64,000 nucleotides of DNA. It comes from Paenibacillus sp. H1-7. Its GTDB lineage: Bacteria; Bacillota; Bacilli; Paenibacillales; NBRC-103111. The number at the start of each line of letters is the position of its first letter. Position 1 is the first letter of the stretch. The stretch covers positions 1,489,501 through 1,553,500 of the forward strand of contig NZ_CP031168.1 in assembly GCF_022354825.1 (NCBI RefSeq). Reading direction: 5' to 3'. A program made the position numbers and the translations under genes. Below, piece after piece: positions 31,799 through 41,300 of the stretch. The notes under the pieces were generated by a model that saw only the letters and a program-made list of their open reading frames with translations, was not told the origin of the DNA and made no database searches.

Positions 31799-32881
31799 AT
31801 GTCCGCAAAGCTAAAAGTAGGCATTATCGGCTGTGGAGGCATTGCCAAAGGCAAGCATCTGCCAAGTCTTGTGAAGCTGGAGCAAGTGGAGCTTGTCGCT
31901 TTTTGTGACATTATTGAGGAACGGGCTCAACAAGCAGCCGATAAGTACGGTGTCGCCGGAGCCAAGGTGTATGACAACTATACGGAGCTATTGAGCGACC
32001 GTACAATCGACGTAATCCATGTATGTACCCCTAACGATTCCCATGCTGAAATATCCATCGCTGCTCTGGAAGCGGGCAAGCATGTCATGTGCGAGAAGCC
32101 TATGGCCAAGACGGCGGCAGATGCTCGCCGGATGGCCGATGCGGCGGAACGTACCGGCAAAAAGCTGACGATCGGCTACAACAACCGGTTCCGCTCGGAC
32201 AGTATGTATTTGAAGCAAGTATGTGATTCAGGCGAGCTAGGGGATATTTACTATGCCAAAGCTCACGCTATCCGTCGACGTGCGGTACCGACCTGGGGCG
32301 TATTCCTCGACGGGGAGAAGCAAGGCGGAGGCCCGCTGATCGATATCGGGACGCATGCGCTCGATTTGACGCTGTGGCTGATGAACAACTATGAACCGAA
32401 AGCGGTTTTGGGCACAACGTTCCACAAGCTTTCGCAAAAAGAAAACGCTGCCAACGCATGGGGCCCATGGGATCCTAAGAAATTCACGGTCGAGGACTCC
32501 GCCTTCGGCATGATTACGATGAAGAACGGCGCGACCATCGTCTTGGAATCGAGCTGGGCGTTGAATACACTGGACGTCAAGGAAGCGAAAAGCACGCTGT
32601 GCGGCACCGAAGGCGGCGCGGATATGGAAGACGGACTGCGCATTAACGGTGAAAAGCACAGCCGGCTGTTTATGAATAAGGTGAGTCTGGATGCAGGCGG
32701 CGTCGATTTTTATGACGGGAAAAAGGAAAGCATGCAGGATACGGAAATTCGCCTCTGGATCGATGCGGTATTGAACGACAAGCAGCCGATCGTGACTCCG
32801 AAGCAAGCTTGCGTCGTGTCGGAAATCCTCGAAGCCATTTACAAATCCGCCGAGACCGGCGAAGCGGTTTATTTCGATTAA
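31799..32881 (+). CDS. Gfo/Idh/MocA family oxidoreductase
   Basis: The 360-residue protein has an N-terminal Rossmann fold (KVGIIGCGGIAKGKHLPSL) and the family motif CEKPMAKT at about residue 99. The C-terminal alpha/beta substrate domain includes GGGPLIDIGTHALDLTLWLM, whose Asp and His are the usual catalytic residues. Such enzymes oxidise sugars, inositols or sugar acids with NAD(P). AAAGGAGAG precedes the ATG. A second family member and an AraC regulator follow, suggesting one sugar-derivative catabolic unit, although no transporter or kinase is present. Confidence 0.9.
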   Translation: MSAKLKVGIIGCGGIAKGKHLPSLVKLEQVELVAFCDIIEERAQQAADKYGVAGAKVYDNYTELLSDRTIDVIHVCTPNDSHAEISIAALEAGKHVMCEKPMAKTAADARRMADAAERTGKKLTIGYNNRFRSDSMYLKQVCDSGELGDIYYAKAHAIRRRAVPTWGVFLDGEKQGGGPLIDIGTHALDLTLWLMNNYEPKAVLGTTFHKLSQKENAANAWGPWDPKKFTVEDSAFGMITMKNGATIVLESSWALNTLDVKEAKSTLCGTEGGADMEDGLRINGEKHSRLFMNKVSLDAGGVDFYDGKKESMQDTEIRLWIDAVLNDKQPIVTPKQACVVSEILEAIYKSAETGEAVYFD

Positions 32882-32941
32882 AAATCCATTGCAGCTTCGA
32901 TACCGAAATGCATTATACTTGAATAGACGGAGGTACATATC

Positions 32942-33964
32942 ATGATCAGAGTAGCGATGTTGAGCTTTTGGCACGTTCATGCCAATGACTATGCCCGCCA
33001 AGCCACCGAGCATCCCGGCACCGAGATTGTGGCCGTATGGGATGAAATTACCGAACGCGGCCGTAAGCAGGCTGAAGAGCGCGGTGTGCGGTTCTACGAC
33101 GATTTGAACGAGCTGCTGGCGCAGGACGATATCGACGGTGTCATCGTCGATACTCCGACGAATATGCACCGGGACGTGATGGTAGCGGCCGCCCAGGCCG
33201 GTAAGCACATTTTCACCGAGAAGGTCGTTGCGACTACATTGAAGGAATGCAATGAGATTTTGGCGGCCGTCGAGGAAGCCGGGGTCAAGCTGACCGTATC
33301 GCTGCCTCGATTGAATGCGGACTACACGCTGGCGGTGCAAAACATTTTGCGCGAAGGCGTTCTTGGAGAAGTGACGCTGGTCCGCACCCGCTTATCCCAC
33401 AACGGAGGCGTGCCTTCCGAGCGCGGTCAGCAAGGCTGGCTGCCGGCTCACTTTTTCGACAAAGAGCTGTGCGGAGGCGGAGCTATGATCGATTTGGGCT
33501 GCCATCCGATGTATTTGGCCCGGCTGTTCCTTGGGGTACCGGACACGGTTTCGGCGAACTACGGTTATGTTACCGGCCGGGAAGTGGAGGACAACGCGGT
33601 TACGGTGCTAAGGTACTCGAACGGTGCTTTGGCGGTAGTCGAAGCCGGCTTCGTAAACCGTCACTCTCCGTTTGTGATCGAGGTGCATGGCACGGAAGGA
33701 AGCTTGCTGTACTCCACTCATGACAACAAGCTGCTAGTTCGCAGCTCGAAGCTTGGGGATGAAGCGTCCAAGGAATGGCAGGTGCAGCAAGGGCTTCCGG
33801 AAAACCGCCCTTCCGCGTTCCATCAATGGGTTAGCCATATCGAGAACGGCACGAATGCCGATGAAAATATTGAACTCGCCCTGGATTTAACCCGATTAAT
33901 GGAAGCGTCGAACCTGTCGGCAGGCAAGGGCGAGCCTATCAAGCTGGCCGATCTCGCGCAATAA
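32942..33964 (+). CDS. Gfo/Idh/MocA family oxidoreductase
   Basis: The 340-residue protein is the second dehydrogenase of the pair, 60 bp downstream. The Rossmann entry reads VAMLSFWHVHANDYARQ instead of the usual Gly-x-Gly-x-x-Gly, a variant found in a family subgroup (His-rich entry); the second motif is TEKVVATTLKEC where EKP is usual. The substrate domain has GGGAMIDLGCHPMYLARLFLG. The deviating dinucleotide loop suggests an altered cofactor mode or substrate class. GACGGAGG precedes the ATG. Confidence 0.85.
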   Translation: MIRVAMLSFWHVHANDYARQATEHPGTEIVAVWDEITERGRKQAEERGVRFYDDLNELLAQDDIDGVIVDTPTNMHRDVMVAAAQAGKHIFTEKVVATTLKECNEILAAVEEAGVKLTVSLPRLNADYTLAVQNILREGVLGEVTLVRTRLSHNGGVPSERGQQGWLPAHFFDKELCGGGAMIDLGCHPMYLARLFLGVPDTVSANYGYVTGREVEDNAVTVLRYSNGALAVVEAGFVNRHSPFVIEVHGTEGSLLYSTHDNKLLVRSSKLGDEASKEWQVQQGLPENRPSAFHQWVSHIENGTNADENIELALDLTRLMEASNLSAGKGEPIKLADLAQ

Positions 33965-34058
33965 TGCTGTAATGAAGCTTCGGGGAAAGGCTGTTCTTGC
34001 CTTGCTGCGGCAGGCTTGGACGGTCTTCCCCATCTATGCTTTTGCTTAAGGAGTGTGG

Positions 34059-35051
34059 ATGCATTTGGAGTGCTCATCGAGAGTTATTTCTAAACCTTAT
34101 GCTTTTGAGCTGATGCTGGAGCAGCCTTCCGCACTGGACCGGCTGGACCTCGAATTCCGTTGGGGGAATTACGGGATCCGTATGCTGCGGTTTCATCATA
34201 CGAGCTTTCCTCCAGGCCGCATTATTAATTTCCACAAGCATTCCGATTACGAATTTCATTATATTCCCCGGGGAAAAGGCACCGTTGTACTGGGCGACAT
34301 TCCATACCCGCTGCAGGAAGGCATGCTTTACTTGACTGGACCGAACCTGCTTCATTATCAGGAAGCGGACCCGCAGGAGGCGATGGATGAGCTGTGCCTG
34401 CATCTGGATATCGTCAAGCTTGAGCCGGGACATTCTCCATCCAACGGCGCTGCAAGCACGGAGGACTGGGGGATGAAATGGGAGATTGCCGAAGCCGAAG
34501 CATGTATCCAGCAGCTTCAGTCTTTGCCTGCACGACCGGCCGCCGATCAATACCGCGCGATGGATTGCTTCTTGACAGCGTACCGGGCTTGGTATGAGAA
34601 TCAGCCTGGGCTGTTTACGGTATTGAAGCAGTCGATCATTCAAATATTGCTCCGTACCGCACGCTCCTATGCGTCTGTTCCGCAATCGGATTTGCCTTCG
34701 CGGGACATGAAGCATTACCGTTATCAGCTTGCCGTTCAATTTATTAAAGATAACTATATGGAGCCATTGACCTTGGAGGTAGTAGCCGAACGGGTGCAGA
34801 TCAGCCCGCGACAGCTGCAGCGAATTTTCCGCGATCATACCGGATCCACGTTCAGCGAATATATCGAGCAGGTGCGCTTGACCCACATCTGCAGCGAGCT
34901 CAGCCTAAGTACGGAAACGATCGACCAGATCGCCTTTCACAACGGCTTCTCCAGCTCCAACTACCTGCACTATGTTTTCAAAAAGAAATTCGGCATGACC
35001 CCCATGCAATACCGCCAGCAGCACCGGATCTTGTCTCCATCGACTTCTTAA
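34059..35051 (+). CDS. AraC family transcriptional regulator
   Basis: The ATG at 34059 follows AAGGAG by 5 bases. The N-terminal half of the 330-residue protein is a cupin-like sensing domain (FHKHSDYEFHYIPRGKGTVVLGD, then YPLQEGMLYLTGPNLLHY), and the C-terminal about 100 residues form the double helix-turn-helix DNA-binding domain (LTLEVVAERVQISPRQLQRIF, and IAFHNGFSSSNYLHYVFKKKFGMTPMQYR). It probably controls the two adjacent oxidoreductase genes in response to a sugar-like ligand; this is inferred from position only. Confidence 0.9.
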   Translation: MHLECSSRVISKPYAFELMLEQPSALDRLDLEFRWGNYGIRMLRFHHTSFPPGRIINFHKHSDYEFHYIPRGKGTVVLGDIPYPLQEGMLYLTGPNLLHYQEADPQEAMDELCLHLDIVKLEPGHSPSNGAASTEDWGMKWEIAEAEACIQQLQSLPARPAADQYRAMDCFLTAYRAWYENQPGLFTVLKQSIIQILLRTARSYASVPQSDLPSRDMKHYRYQLAVQFIKDNYMEPLTLEVVAERVQISPRQLQRIFRDHTGSTFSEYIEQVRLTHICSELSLSTETIDQIAFHNGFSSSNYLHYVFKKKFGMTPMQYRQQHRILSPSTS

Positions 35052-35189
35052 GTCGTCTGCCTTTTCAGTTGTATGAACCTGAACAGAGAGCACCGCTTAT
35101 ACGCTAGGTGTCCGCAACGTTTCTTCAAGGCGGCTGGAGCGAATGAGGGGTGTTTTTCGCGTGAAACTCCCCCATAACCGGCGGAGCCG

Positions 35190-35198
35190 TGTTATACT
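35190..35198 (+). promoter_or_regulatory. Extended -10 promoter of the exonuclease gene
   Basis: TGTTATACT is a TG-n-TATACT extended -10 element, 34 bases before the GTG start. No convincing -35 is seen. Confidence 0.55.
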
Positions 35199-35231
35199 GG
35201 ATGGGAGATTAACGATTGGGAGAGATACATA

Positions 35232-36113
35232 GTGACTATACATACGGAACAATCGGGACCGGTTCTGCTGGTGGACGGGATGGCCTTATTATTTCGCGCT
35301 TTTTACGCGACTTCTTATAGCGGTTATATTATGAAAACAAGCGCCGGGCTGCCTACGAACGCCGTATTCGGGTTCGTAAAATACTTTTGGGATGCGGTCC
35401 AGACGTTCAAGCCTGAGCACGTTATTTGCTGCTGGGACATGGGGAGCAAGACGTTCCGCAGCGAGAAATTCGCCGACTATAAAGCGAACCGGGGCGACTG
35501 CCCCGAGGAATTGATTCCTCAATTCGACCTCGTCAAGGAGGTTGTCGAGAGCTTCGGCGTGCCTAACGTCGGATTAGTCGGCTACGAAGCGGACGATTGC
35601 ATCGGGACGCTGGCAGGTACATACGGCAAGGAGCGGGACGTATACATATTGACCGGGGACCACGACATGCTGCAGCTTTTGCAGGAGCGCGTCAAGGTCG
35701 TCATTATGAAAAAAGGGCAGGGCAATTACGCCGTATATACTCCGGAGCTATTGATGGAGGAGAAGCAGCTGACGCCGGAGCAGTTCATTGATCTCAAAGG
35801 CTTGATGGGGGATACGGCGGACAATTATCCCGGAGTAAAAGGAATCGGGGAGAAAACGGCGCTGAAGCTGCTGCAGGAGTTCGGATCGGTAGAGGGCATT
35901 ATCGAGAATATGGCGCTTCTTCCGAAAGGCGTCAGGGCGAAGATCGAAGCCGAGCTGGAGATGCTGCACCTGTCGCGGGATTTGGCCCGGATTCGGTGCG
36001 ACGTTCCGGTGGAGTGCGAGCTGGCGGCAACCAGCTGGGAAGTGGACCGGCCCAAGGTGATCGCGAAATTCGAGGAGCTGGAATTCAAAGGCTTGTCGAA
36101 GCTGATCGGCTAA
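35232..36113 (+). CDS. 5'-3' exonuclease (flap endonuclease family, YpcP-like)
   Basis: The 293-residue protein corresponds to the 5'-nuclease domain found at the N-terminus of DNA polymerase I, as a stand-alone enzyme. Acidic metal ligands are visible in LLVDGMALLFRAFYA, GYEADDCIGTLAG and LTGDHDMLQLL, and the helix-hairpin-helix segment in GLMGDTADNYPGVKGIGEKTALKLL. It would process Okazaki RNA primers or flaps. GGGAGAGAT precedes the GTG start. It is a single gene between its own promoter and terminator. Confidence 0.92.
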   Translation: MTIHTEQSGPVLLVDGMALLFRAFYATSYSGYIMKTSAGLPTNAVFGFVKYFWDAVQTFKPEHVICCWDMGSKTFRSEKFADYKANRGDCPEELIPQFDLVKEVVESFGVPNVGLVGYEADDCIGTLAGTYGKERDVYILTGDHDMLQLLQERVKVVIMKKGQGNYAVYTPELLMEEKQLTPEQFIDLKGLMGDTADNYPGVKGIGEKTALKLLQEFGSVEGIIENMALLPKGVRAKIEAELEMLHLSRDLARIRCDVPVECELAATSWEVDRPKVIAKFEELEFKGLSKLIG

Positions 36114-36141
36114 CCGGCGTACATAACGGAATCGCAGGCGG

Positions 36142-36179
36142 GACCGCAGCTGTCGTTTTTGACGGACTGCGGTCTTTTT
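36142..36179 (+). terminator. Terminator of the exonuclease gene
   Basis: GACCGCAG pairs with CTGCGGTC, with an inner TGTC/GACG pair, followed by six T. Confidence 0.88.
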
Positions 36180-36309
36180 ATCCGGCCTTTCCCTGCAGGC
36201 GCAGCTGGAAAGGAATAGCCAAGCGTCCCGTTTATCAGGTATACTAGTACACGTTAGCAATGTTTAGCAATTATTTATGAAAGCGCTAAAAAAGAGGAGG
36301 CACATTCGG

Positions 36310-36627
36310 ATGAGCAATATCGGAGTATGGGAAAATGCAGAGCCGGGCGTGAAACGGAAAATTTTCGAGCCGGGCCAAACGATTATGATGATGGAAGTCC
36401 ATTTTGAGCAAAATGCGGAGGGCTATCAGCACAGCCATCCTCATGAGCAGTTTTCCTATTGCCTCAAAGGAAAGCTTGAATTTACGGTCGACGGGGAAAA
36501 GAAAGTCATTTCGCAGGGCGAGACGATCTACATTCCAAGCGGTGCCAAGCACGGCTGCCAAGCGCTGGAACCAAGCATCCTGCTGGATACGTTCACACCG
36601 GTTCGCGAAGATCTAGTAAAGCGCTGA
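36310..36627 (+). CDS. Small single-domain cupin protein
   Basis: The ATG at 36310 is preceded by GAGGAGG at 9 bases; the frame upstream lacks similarity. The 105-residue product is one beta-barrel cupin domain: motif 1 is HSHPHEQFSYCLKGKLEFTVDG, with the metal-binding His/His/Glu set, and motif 2 is GETIYIPSGAKHGCQAL with the fourth histidine. Single-domain cupins include isomerases, dioxygenases and sugar-binding proteins; nothing in the surroundings narrows this. Confidence 0.85.
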   Translation: MSNIGVWENAEPGVKRKIFEPGQTIMMMEVHFEQNAEGYQHSHPHEQFSYCLKGKLEFTVDGEKKVISQGETIYIPSGAKHGCQALEPSILLDTFTPVREDLVKR

Positions 36628-36651
36628 TTCTTATCGGCCGCATACATGACA

Positions 36652-36695
36652 AAAGACCGCAACAAGCTGATCGATTCAGCCGGTTCGGTCTTTTT
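36652..36695. terminator. Bidirectional terminator
   Basis: AAAGACCG pairs with CGGTCTTT, with an inner GCTGA/TCAGC stem. It lies between converging genes with T-runs on both strands. Confidence 0.85.
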
Positions 36696-36724
36696 CTTTG
36701 TTCCACGCTTGGTGAAGCTGTCCG

Positions 36725-37018
36725 TTAAATATCGGTAAAGTTAATAGCACCGACGATTTGCGATAAAAAGTGAGTCAGCTCAACAGCTTCTTCTTCGGTC
36801 AATTTGTACACGTGCTCCAAATAGCCCTCTTCTTCCAGGTCGTCAGGGCCGATGACCGCTGTGCGTCCGGATTGAAGATCGGTAACGAGCTTCTTGCCGT
36901 AAAAACGGTTCGTATTCGTAATGGCGAGGTCAAACCGCCGCATCGATTCGCCTACAAAGCACACGAAGCGGGTCGTCGTATCCTCGCTGGAATCGTATAA
37001 ATAGTCTAAATCTGACAT
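36725..37018 (-). CDS. Conserved hypothetical, DUF3055-like
   Basis: This is a 97-residue soluble acidic protein. Segments such as TRFVCFVGESMRRFDLAIT, YGKKLVTDLQSGRTAVIGPDDLEEEGYLEH and KLTEEEAVEL resemble the small Firmicute family DUF3055 (SAV0927-like); this assignment is from memory and tentative. No catalytic residues are evident. The gene is monocistronic on the minus strand, convergent with the cupin gene, and its upstream region abuts the ilvD leader. Confidence 0.7.
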   Translation of the reverse strand: MSDLDYLYDSSEDTTTRFVCFVGESMRRFDLAITNTNRFYGKKLVTDLQSGRTAVIGPDDLEEEGYLEHVYKLTEEEAVELTHFLSQIVGAINFTDI

Positions 37019-37236
37019 GTCGGGTCACTCCGTTCGTTGTTAGTTCGTTACCATTATACATGAAGAGAGGAGTGCCGGCAAAAGGCGGATAACCTGCTCC
37101 CAATCGACATGGAAAGAAACTCTCTCGATTATAACATTTTCATTTCTCGACAAACATGATAGAATTTAAAGAATGATAGAACGACGAAAGTCTTCGCCTT
37201 ATATCGATACTACTAAACTGGGAGGCCTTACCACAT

Positions 37237-38922
37237 ATGTCTAAACCAAAAATGAGAAGCGACATGATTAAAAAAGGTTTCGACCGCGCCCCGCACCGCA
37301 GCTTGCTGCGTGCAGCCGGTGTTAAAGAAGAGGATTTCGACAAGCCGTTTATCGCGGTATGTAACTCCTACATCGATATCGTTCCGGGTCACGTTCACCT
37401 GCAGGAATTCGGTAAAATCGTTAAAGACGCGATCCGCGAAGCAGGCGGCGTTCCTTTCGAGTTCAACACGATCGGCGTAGACGACGGTATCGCCATGGGA
37501 CACATCGGAATGCGCTACTCGCTTCCAAGCCGTGAGATTATTGCGGATTCCCTGGAAACCGTAGTATCCGCTCACTGGTTTGACGGTATGGTTTGTATTC
37601 CGAACTGCGACAAAATTACTCCGGGTATGATGATGGGCGCACTGCGCGTGAACATCCCAACGATGTTCGTTTCCGGCGGACCTATGAAAGCCGGTAGAAC
37701 GAGCGACGGCCGCGCGATTTCCCTGACCTCCGTATTTGAAGGCGTGGGCGCATACCAAGTAGGGAAAATCGACGAGAAAACCTTGACCGAGCTGGAGCAA
37801 TACGGATGCCCGACATGCGGTTCCTGTTCGGGTATGTTCACAGCCAACTCCATGAACTGCTTGGCCGAAGGCCTTGGCTTGGCACTGCCTGGCAACGGAA
37901 CGATCCTGGCTATTTCTCCTGAGCGCAGAGAGTTCGTTAAACGTTCCGCTACCCAATTGATGGAATTGATCAAACAAGACATCAAGCCTCGCGATATCGT
38001 GACCATAGACGCTATCGATAACGCATTTGCATTGGATATGGCTATGGGCGGATCTACGAATACTGTACTGCACACGTTGGCACTGGCTCATGAAGCCGGT
38101 TTTGAATATCCTATCGAGCGCATTAACGAAGTAGCTAACCGCGTACCGCACTTGGCCAAAATTGCTCCGGCTTCCGATTACCATATCGAAGACGTGCACA
38201 ATGCCGGCGGCGTGAGCGCGATCATCAACGAGCTGTTGAAAAAGCCGGGCGCTTTGAACGGCGACTGCATCACCGTAACAGGCAAAACGCTTCGCGAAAA
38301 CGTAGCGGGCTGCGAAATTTTGGACAAAGACGTTATCCATCCATTGGATAACCCGCACTCCGAGCGCGGCGGTCTGGCCGTATTGTTCGGTAACCTGGCG
38401 CCAAGAGGCTCCATCATCAAAGTCGGCGCGGTTGACAAATCCGTAGGCGGCTACCATAAAGGTCCTGCTATCTGCTTCGACTCGCAAGACGATGCTCTGT
38501 ACGGTATCGCCAACGGCAAAGTGAAGGAAGGCCATGTCGTCGTAATCCGTTACGAAGGACCGAAGGGCGGACCGGGTATGCCGGAAATGCTGGCTCCTAC
38601 TTCGCAAATCGTAGGTATGGGTCTTGGGGCAAAAGTCGGTCTGATCACAGACGGACGTTTCTCCGGCGCATCCCGCGGTATCAGCATCGGACATATTTCT
38701 CCGGAAGCGGCCGAAGGCGGACCGATCGCTTTCGTTGAGGATGGAGACATTATCGAGCTGGACTTGGAAAACCGTACGATCCAACTGATGATCTCCGACG
38801 AAGAGTTCGAGAAACGCAAAGCGAACTGGAAAGGCTTCGAGCCGAAAGTAACTTCCGGTTACTTGGCTCGCTACTCCAAGCTTGTTACGAATGCAAGCAC
38901 CGGCGGAGTTATGAAAGTGTAA
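37237..38922 (+). CDS. ilvD: Dihydroxy-acid dehydratase
   Basis: IlvD dehydrates dihydroxy acids in isoleucine, valine and pantothenate synthesis. The 561-residue protein has the iron-sulfur cysteines in [10 protein letters not shown] and [18 protein letters not shown], family segment [14 protein letters not shown], and C-terminal [30 protein letters not shown] precedes the ATG. Codon choice is more biased to highly expressed patterns than in the neighbours. No T-box is visible upstream, and the rest of the ilv-leu genes are elsewhere. Confidence 0.97.
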   Translation: MSKPKMRSDMIKKGFDRAPHRSLLRAAGVKEEDFDKPFIAVCNSYIDIVPGHVHLQEFGKIVKDAIREAGGVPFEFNTIGVDDGIAMGHIGMRYSLPSREIIADSLETVVSAHWFDGMVCIPNCDKITPGMMMGALRVNIPTMFVSGGPMKAGRTSDGRAISLTSVFEGVGAYQVGKIDEKTLTELEQYGCPTCGSCSGMFTANSMNCLAEGLGLALPGNGTILAISPERREFVKRSATQLMELIKQDIKPRDIVTIDAIDNAFALDMAMGGSTNTVLHTLALAHEAGFEYPIERINEVANRVPHLAKIAPASDYHIEDVHNAGGVSAIINELLKKPGALNGDCITVTGKTLRENVAGCEILDKDVIHPLDNPHSERGGLAVLFGNLAPRGSIIKVGAVDKSVGGYHKGPAICFDSQDDALYGIANGKVKEGHVVVIRYEGPKGGPGMPEMLAPTSQIVGMGLGAKVGLITDGRFSGASRGISIGHISPEAAEGGPIAFVEDGDIIELDLENRTIQLMISDEEFEKRKANWKGFEPKVTSGYLARYSKLVTNASTGGVMKV

Positions 38923-38940
38923 GTTAAGCCTTGATCATAG

Positions 38941-38978
38941 AACAGGCAGCGAGAGAATCATCTCTCCTGCCTGTTTTT
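38941..38978 (+). terminator. Terminator of ilvD
   Basis: AACAGGCAG pairs perfectly with CTGCCTGTT with an inner GAGAG/CTCTC, followed by five T. Confidence 0.92.
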
Positions 38979-38995
38979 GATTATCGCACCGCAGC

Positions 38996-39307
38996 TTACA
39001 TGCCCTCTTCTTCGTCTGTGCGATTGTCTCCGCTGGAATCATGGGTCGGATGAGCTCCAGGATAACCGCGTGAAATTCCCGCATGAAGCTCCCTGTTTTC
39101 GTAAGTGAAGCTGTTGGGGGAATGCTGGGATTCTCTCCATGGGGAGCTTTTGCCTAGTGTCTCCTCATGCAGGTTGGCGCCGTAAGGCCCTTCCGGAAAC
39201 TCTTCAGCCGTAAGATCGTTGCGCTGGGATTCGACGGTTTTCAAATCAGTGTATTTATGACGGTCTTCCTCGATAAAGCCATCTCTTTCCAAATCGTTGT
39301 CTGCCAT
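38996..39307 (-). CDS. Small hydrophilic protein of unknown function
   Basis: The 103-residue protein is strongly charged and hydrophilic, with no hydrophobic segment and a probable disordered character (for example DLTAEEFPEGPYGANLHEETLG and PTHDSSGDNRTDEEEGM). The ATG at 39307 follows GGAGG at 11 bases; a GTG further upstream overlaps that site. Composition resembles small Bacillales spore or stress proteins, but I do not recognise a family. It is transcribed toward ilvD. Confidence 0.65.
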   Translation of the reverse strand: MADNDLERDGFIEEDRHKYTDLKTVESQRNDLTAEEFPEGPYGANLHEETLGKSSPWRESQHSPNSFTYENRELHAGISRGYPGAHPTHDSSGDNRTDEEEGM

Positions 39308-39430
39308 TGCTACTAGCACCTCCGTGTATCCATCGTTGGTTTTAGAATGCCCCTACGCAGGTTTTAGCTATTCGGTGTTGCTTATGAGGAGTAATTATGC
39401 TAATATGGTAATAATTTCAATGTACAGAGG

Positions 39431-39468
39431 AAGCACCTCTTCTACCGTGTGTAGGAGGGGTGCTTTTT
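39431..39468 (+). terminator. Hairpin with T-run upstream of the HRDC gene
   Basis: AAGCACCTCTTCTAC pairs with GTAGGAGGGGTGCTT (two G-U pairs), followed by five T. It lies in the leader of the HRDC gene rather than after a plus-strand gene, so attenuation is possible. Confidence 0.7.
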
Positions 39469-39510
39469 GCGTTGAAATACTAATTTCTAACTTTTCAGGA
39501 GGGGTGTCGA

Positions 39511-40527
39511 ATGAAGGTATTATTTTTGCACAGCTTGGAGAAGAAGGTGGGGGAGGATCGTACCCGTCAAGCACAAGCATCCATCGGAGAGAATAAAGGG
39601 CAATGGGTAGCCGGATGGCAGGAAACGAAAGAAGACGGCAGGCTATCGCACGAAACCTGGTTTGAAGGAGCCGCTTGGGACGAGATGATCGTAGCGTTTC
39701 GCGAGAACTTGCTGGCCAAGCAGCTCGGTGGGTTCCTACCGATTTTCGATATGGGCTGGCTGGCCGAAGGCGGATCGTTCGACACCAAGACGGCTAAGCT
39801 TCAGCTGCTGCAATATTACAGTGAGAATAATCCTAACGAAGCAATGTACGAGGAGCTGCGGCAGTGGCGGTTGAAGCAGGCGAGCGCGGAGGGCAAATCG
39901 CCGTTCCTGGTTGCGACGAACCGTCTGCTGCGGATGATCAGCACCTTCCTGCCGCAGTCGGAGGAGGAATTGCTGCAGCTGCCGGGTTTTGGCTCCAATA
40001 AAGTTGCTTTGTACGGAGCAGAGCTGCTCCGGTATACGCAAAGTGTGGAGCGGAGCACGTCGTTCCCTCTTGGATGGGTTCAAGATCAGATCGATCCCGT
40101 ACAATTTTATGCATGGCAGCAGCAGGAGAAGGAGAGAAAGCGCCAAGCGGAGCAGAATAAGCGGGAAGTGAAGCTCAAGCTGTTGGAAGCTATTACCGGG
40201 GGAGATAGTCTCGAACAACTGCGCGAGCAGCTGCAGCTGCAGCGCAGAGACCTGATGATATGGTTAGAGGAGTTGGACCGGGAAGGCTACGATTTGGAAT
40301 CCTACATTGAGAAAGGGCTGCAGCAAGTGCCGAGCGAGGAGCTGAGCCTTGCTTGGACGGCATTTGAGCTGAAAGGGGACCGCTATTTGAAGCCGATTCT
40401 GCAAACGCTGTATAATCAGGACGAGCTGGAAGGGAAAGACATTGACCACGTCTATGAATGGCTGCGCCTGCTTCGGATGAAGTTCCGCAGGCATCAGATG
40501 AATAAGGAAGCCGCGGCGGCCGTGTAA
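39511..40527 (+). CDS. HRDC domain protein
   Basis: The 338-residue protein has an N-terminal segment (about 1-100) of unknown type and an HRDC-like helical domain (about 108-185) with LRQWRLKQASAEGKSPFLVATNRLLRMI and LPQSEEELLQLPGFGSNKVALYGAELL, as at the C-terminus of RecQ helicases and RNase D. The C-terminal part (about 215-330) has helices resembling a helix-turn-helix repeat. It lacks helicase or nuclease motifs, so it is probably a nucleic-acid-binding accessory protein. AGGAGGGG precedes the ATG. Confidence 0.85.
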   Translation: MKVLFLHSLEKKVGEDRTRQAQASIGENKGQWVAGWQETKEDGRLSHETWFEGAAWDEMIVAFRENLLAKQLGGFLPIFDMGWLAEGGSFDTKTAKLQLLQYYSENNPNEAMYEELRQWRLKQASAEGKSPFLVATNRLLRMISTFLPQSEEELLQLPGFGSNKVALYGAELLRYTQSVERSTSFPLGWVQDQIDPVQFYAWQQQEKERKRQAEQNKREVKLKLLEAITGGDSLEQLREQLQLQRRDLMIWLEELDREGYDLESYIEKGLQQVPSEELSLAWTAFELKGDRYLKPILQTLYNQDELEGKDIDHVYEWLRLLRMKFRRHQMNKEAAAAV

Positions 40528-40585
40528 TAGAAATCGGCTTATAGGCAGCCTATTGACTAGTCGACATAGCAGGAAAGCAGCAAAG

Positions 40586-40642
40586 AGGACGGCCTCGATC
40601 CATTACCCGGCTTTCAGGTATTGCAATAGGAGAGTCCGTCCT
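40586..40642. terminator. Possible long-loop terminator
   Basis: AGGACGG pairs with CCGTCCT across a loop of about 43 bases between converging genes. There is no good T-run, so this is weak. Confidence 0.3.
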
Positions 40643-40714
40643 AAGGTGTTCCCTTTCTAAACAGCAGATAAGCTGGTTAGTTAATGGGGTTGGCAAGCTT
40701 ATGCTTAGCGCGAG

Positions 40715-41146
40715 TTATTTAACGACAAGTACCGGCAGTTTGGCATGCTGAACGATGTCATAGCTTACGCTGCCGAGCAGCAGTTCCTTGAAGGTGCCCA
40801 ATCCGCGGCTGCCGACAATGATCAGATCGAAGCGGTGATTGTCGGCATATTCCAAAATCACTTTTGCAGGAGCGCCTCCTTCGAGCAAGGTCGCCGTTGC
40901 AAGCGGCAGATGGGAAATGCGATGCCTTACTTCATCGACAACGTCCTCCGCTGCCGCTTGAAGCTCCTCCTGAACAACGGCAGCGCCGGTAATAAAAGCG
41001 TCGCCAACAACGACATTCGTGAGTTGAGCTACGTGAACGACTTCAAGAATGGTGCTGTCCAGCATCGTTTTTATCGAGATGGCTTTATCCAGAGCATGTC
41101 TTGCCGTTTCCGAACCATCGTAAGCAAGCAGTATTTTGCGGAACAT
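40715..41146 (-). CDS. Universal stress protein (UspA family)
   Basis: The 143-residue protein is one Usp domain: it starts FRKILLAYDGSETARHALDKA and ends with the ATP-binding motif GSRGLGTFKELLLGSVSYDIVQHAKLPVLVV (G-x2-G-x9-G-S/T pattern), so it is of the nucleotide-binding type. The ATG at 41146 is preferred over GTG at 41155 because GAGGTG then lies 6 bases upstream. It is monocistronic on the minus strand, after the corA terminator. Confidence 0.92.
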   Translation of the reverse strand: MFRKILLAYDGSETARHALDKAISIKTMLDSTILEVVHVAQLTNVVVGDAFITGAAVVQEELQAAAEDVVDEVRHRISHLPLATATLLEGGAPAKVILEYADNHRFDLIIVGSRGLGTFKELLLGSVSYDIVQHAKLPVLVVK

Positions 41147-41220
41147 CTCAATCACCTCGGTTTCCTTATGGAATTATGGATTTATTACACCGGGGCCTTG
41201 GCCAGTGAAACGGTAAACGC

Positions 41221-41268
41221 AAAAAAAATCTTGCCCAAGGGATGATCTAACGCCCCTGAACAAGATTT
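41221..41268 (-). terminator. Terminator of corA
   Basis: On the minus strand AAATCTTG pairs with CAAGATTT around a GC-rich loop, followed by eight T. Confidence 0.85.
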
Positions 41269-41300
41269 GGTTGTATAAATCGAATATAACATGGCTGGTG

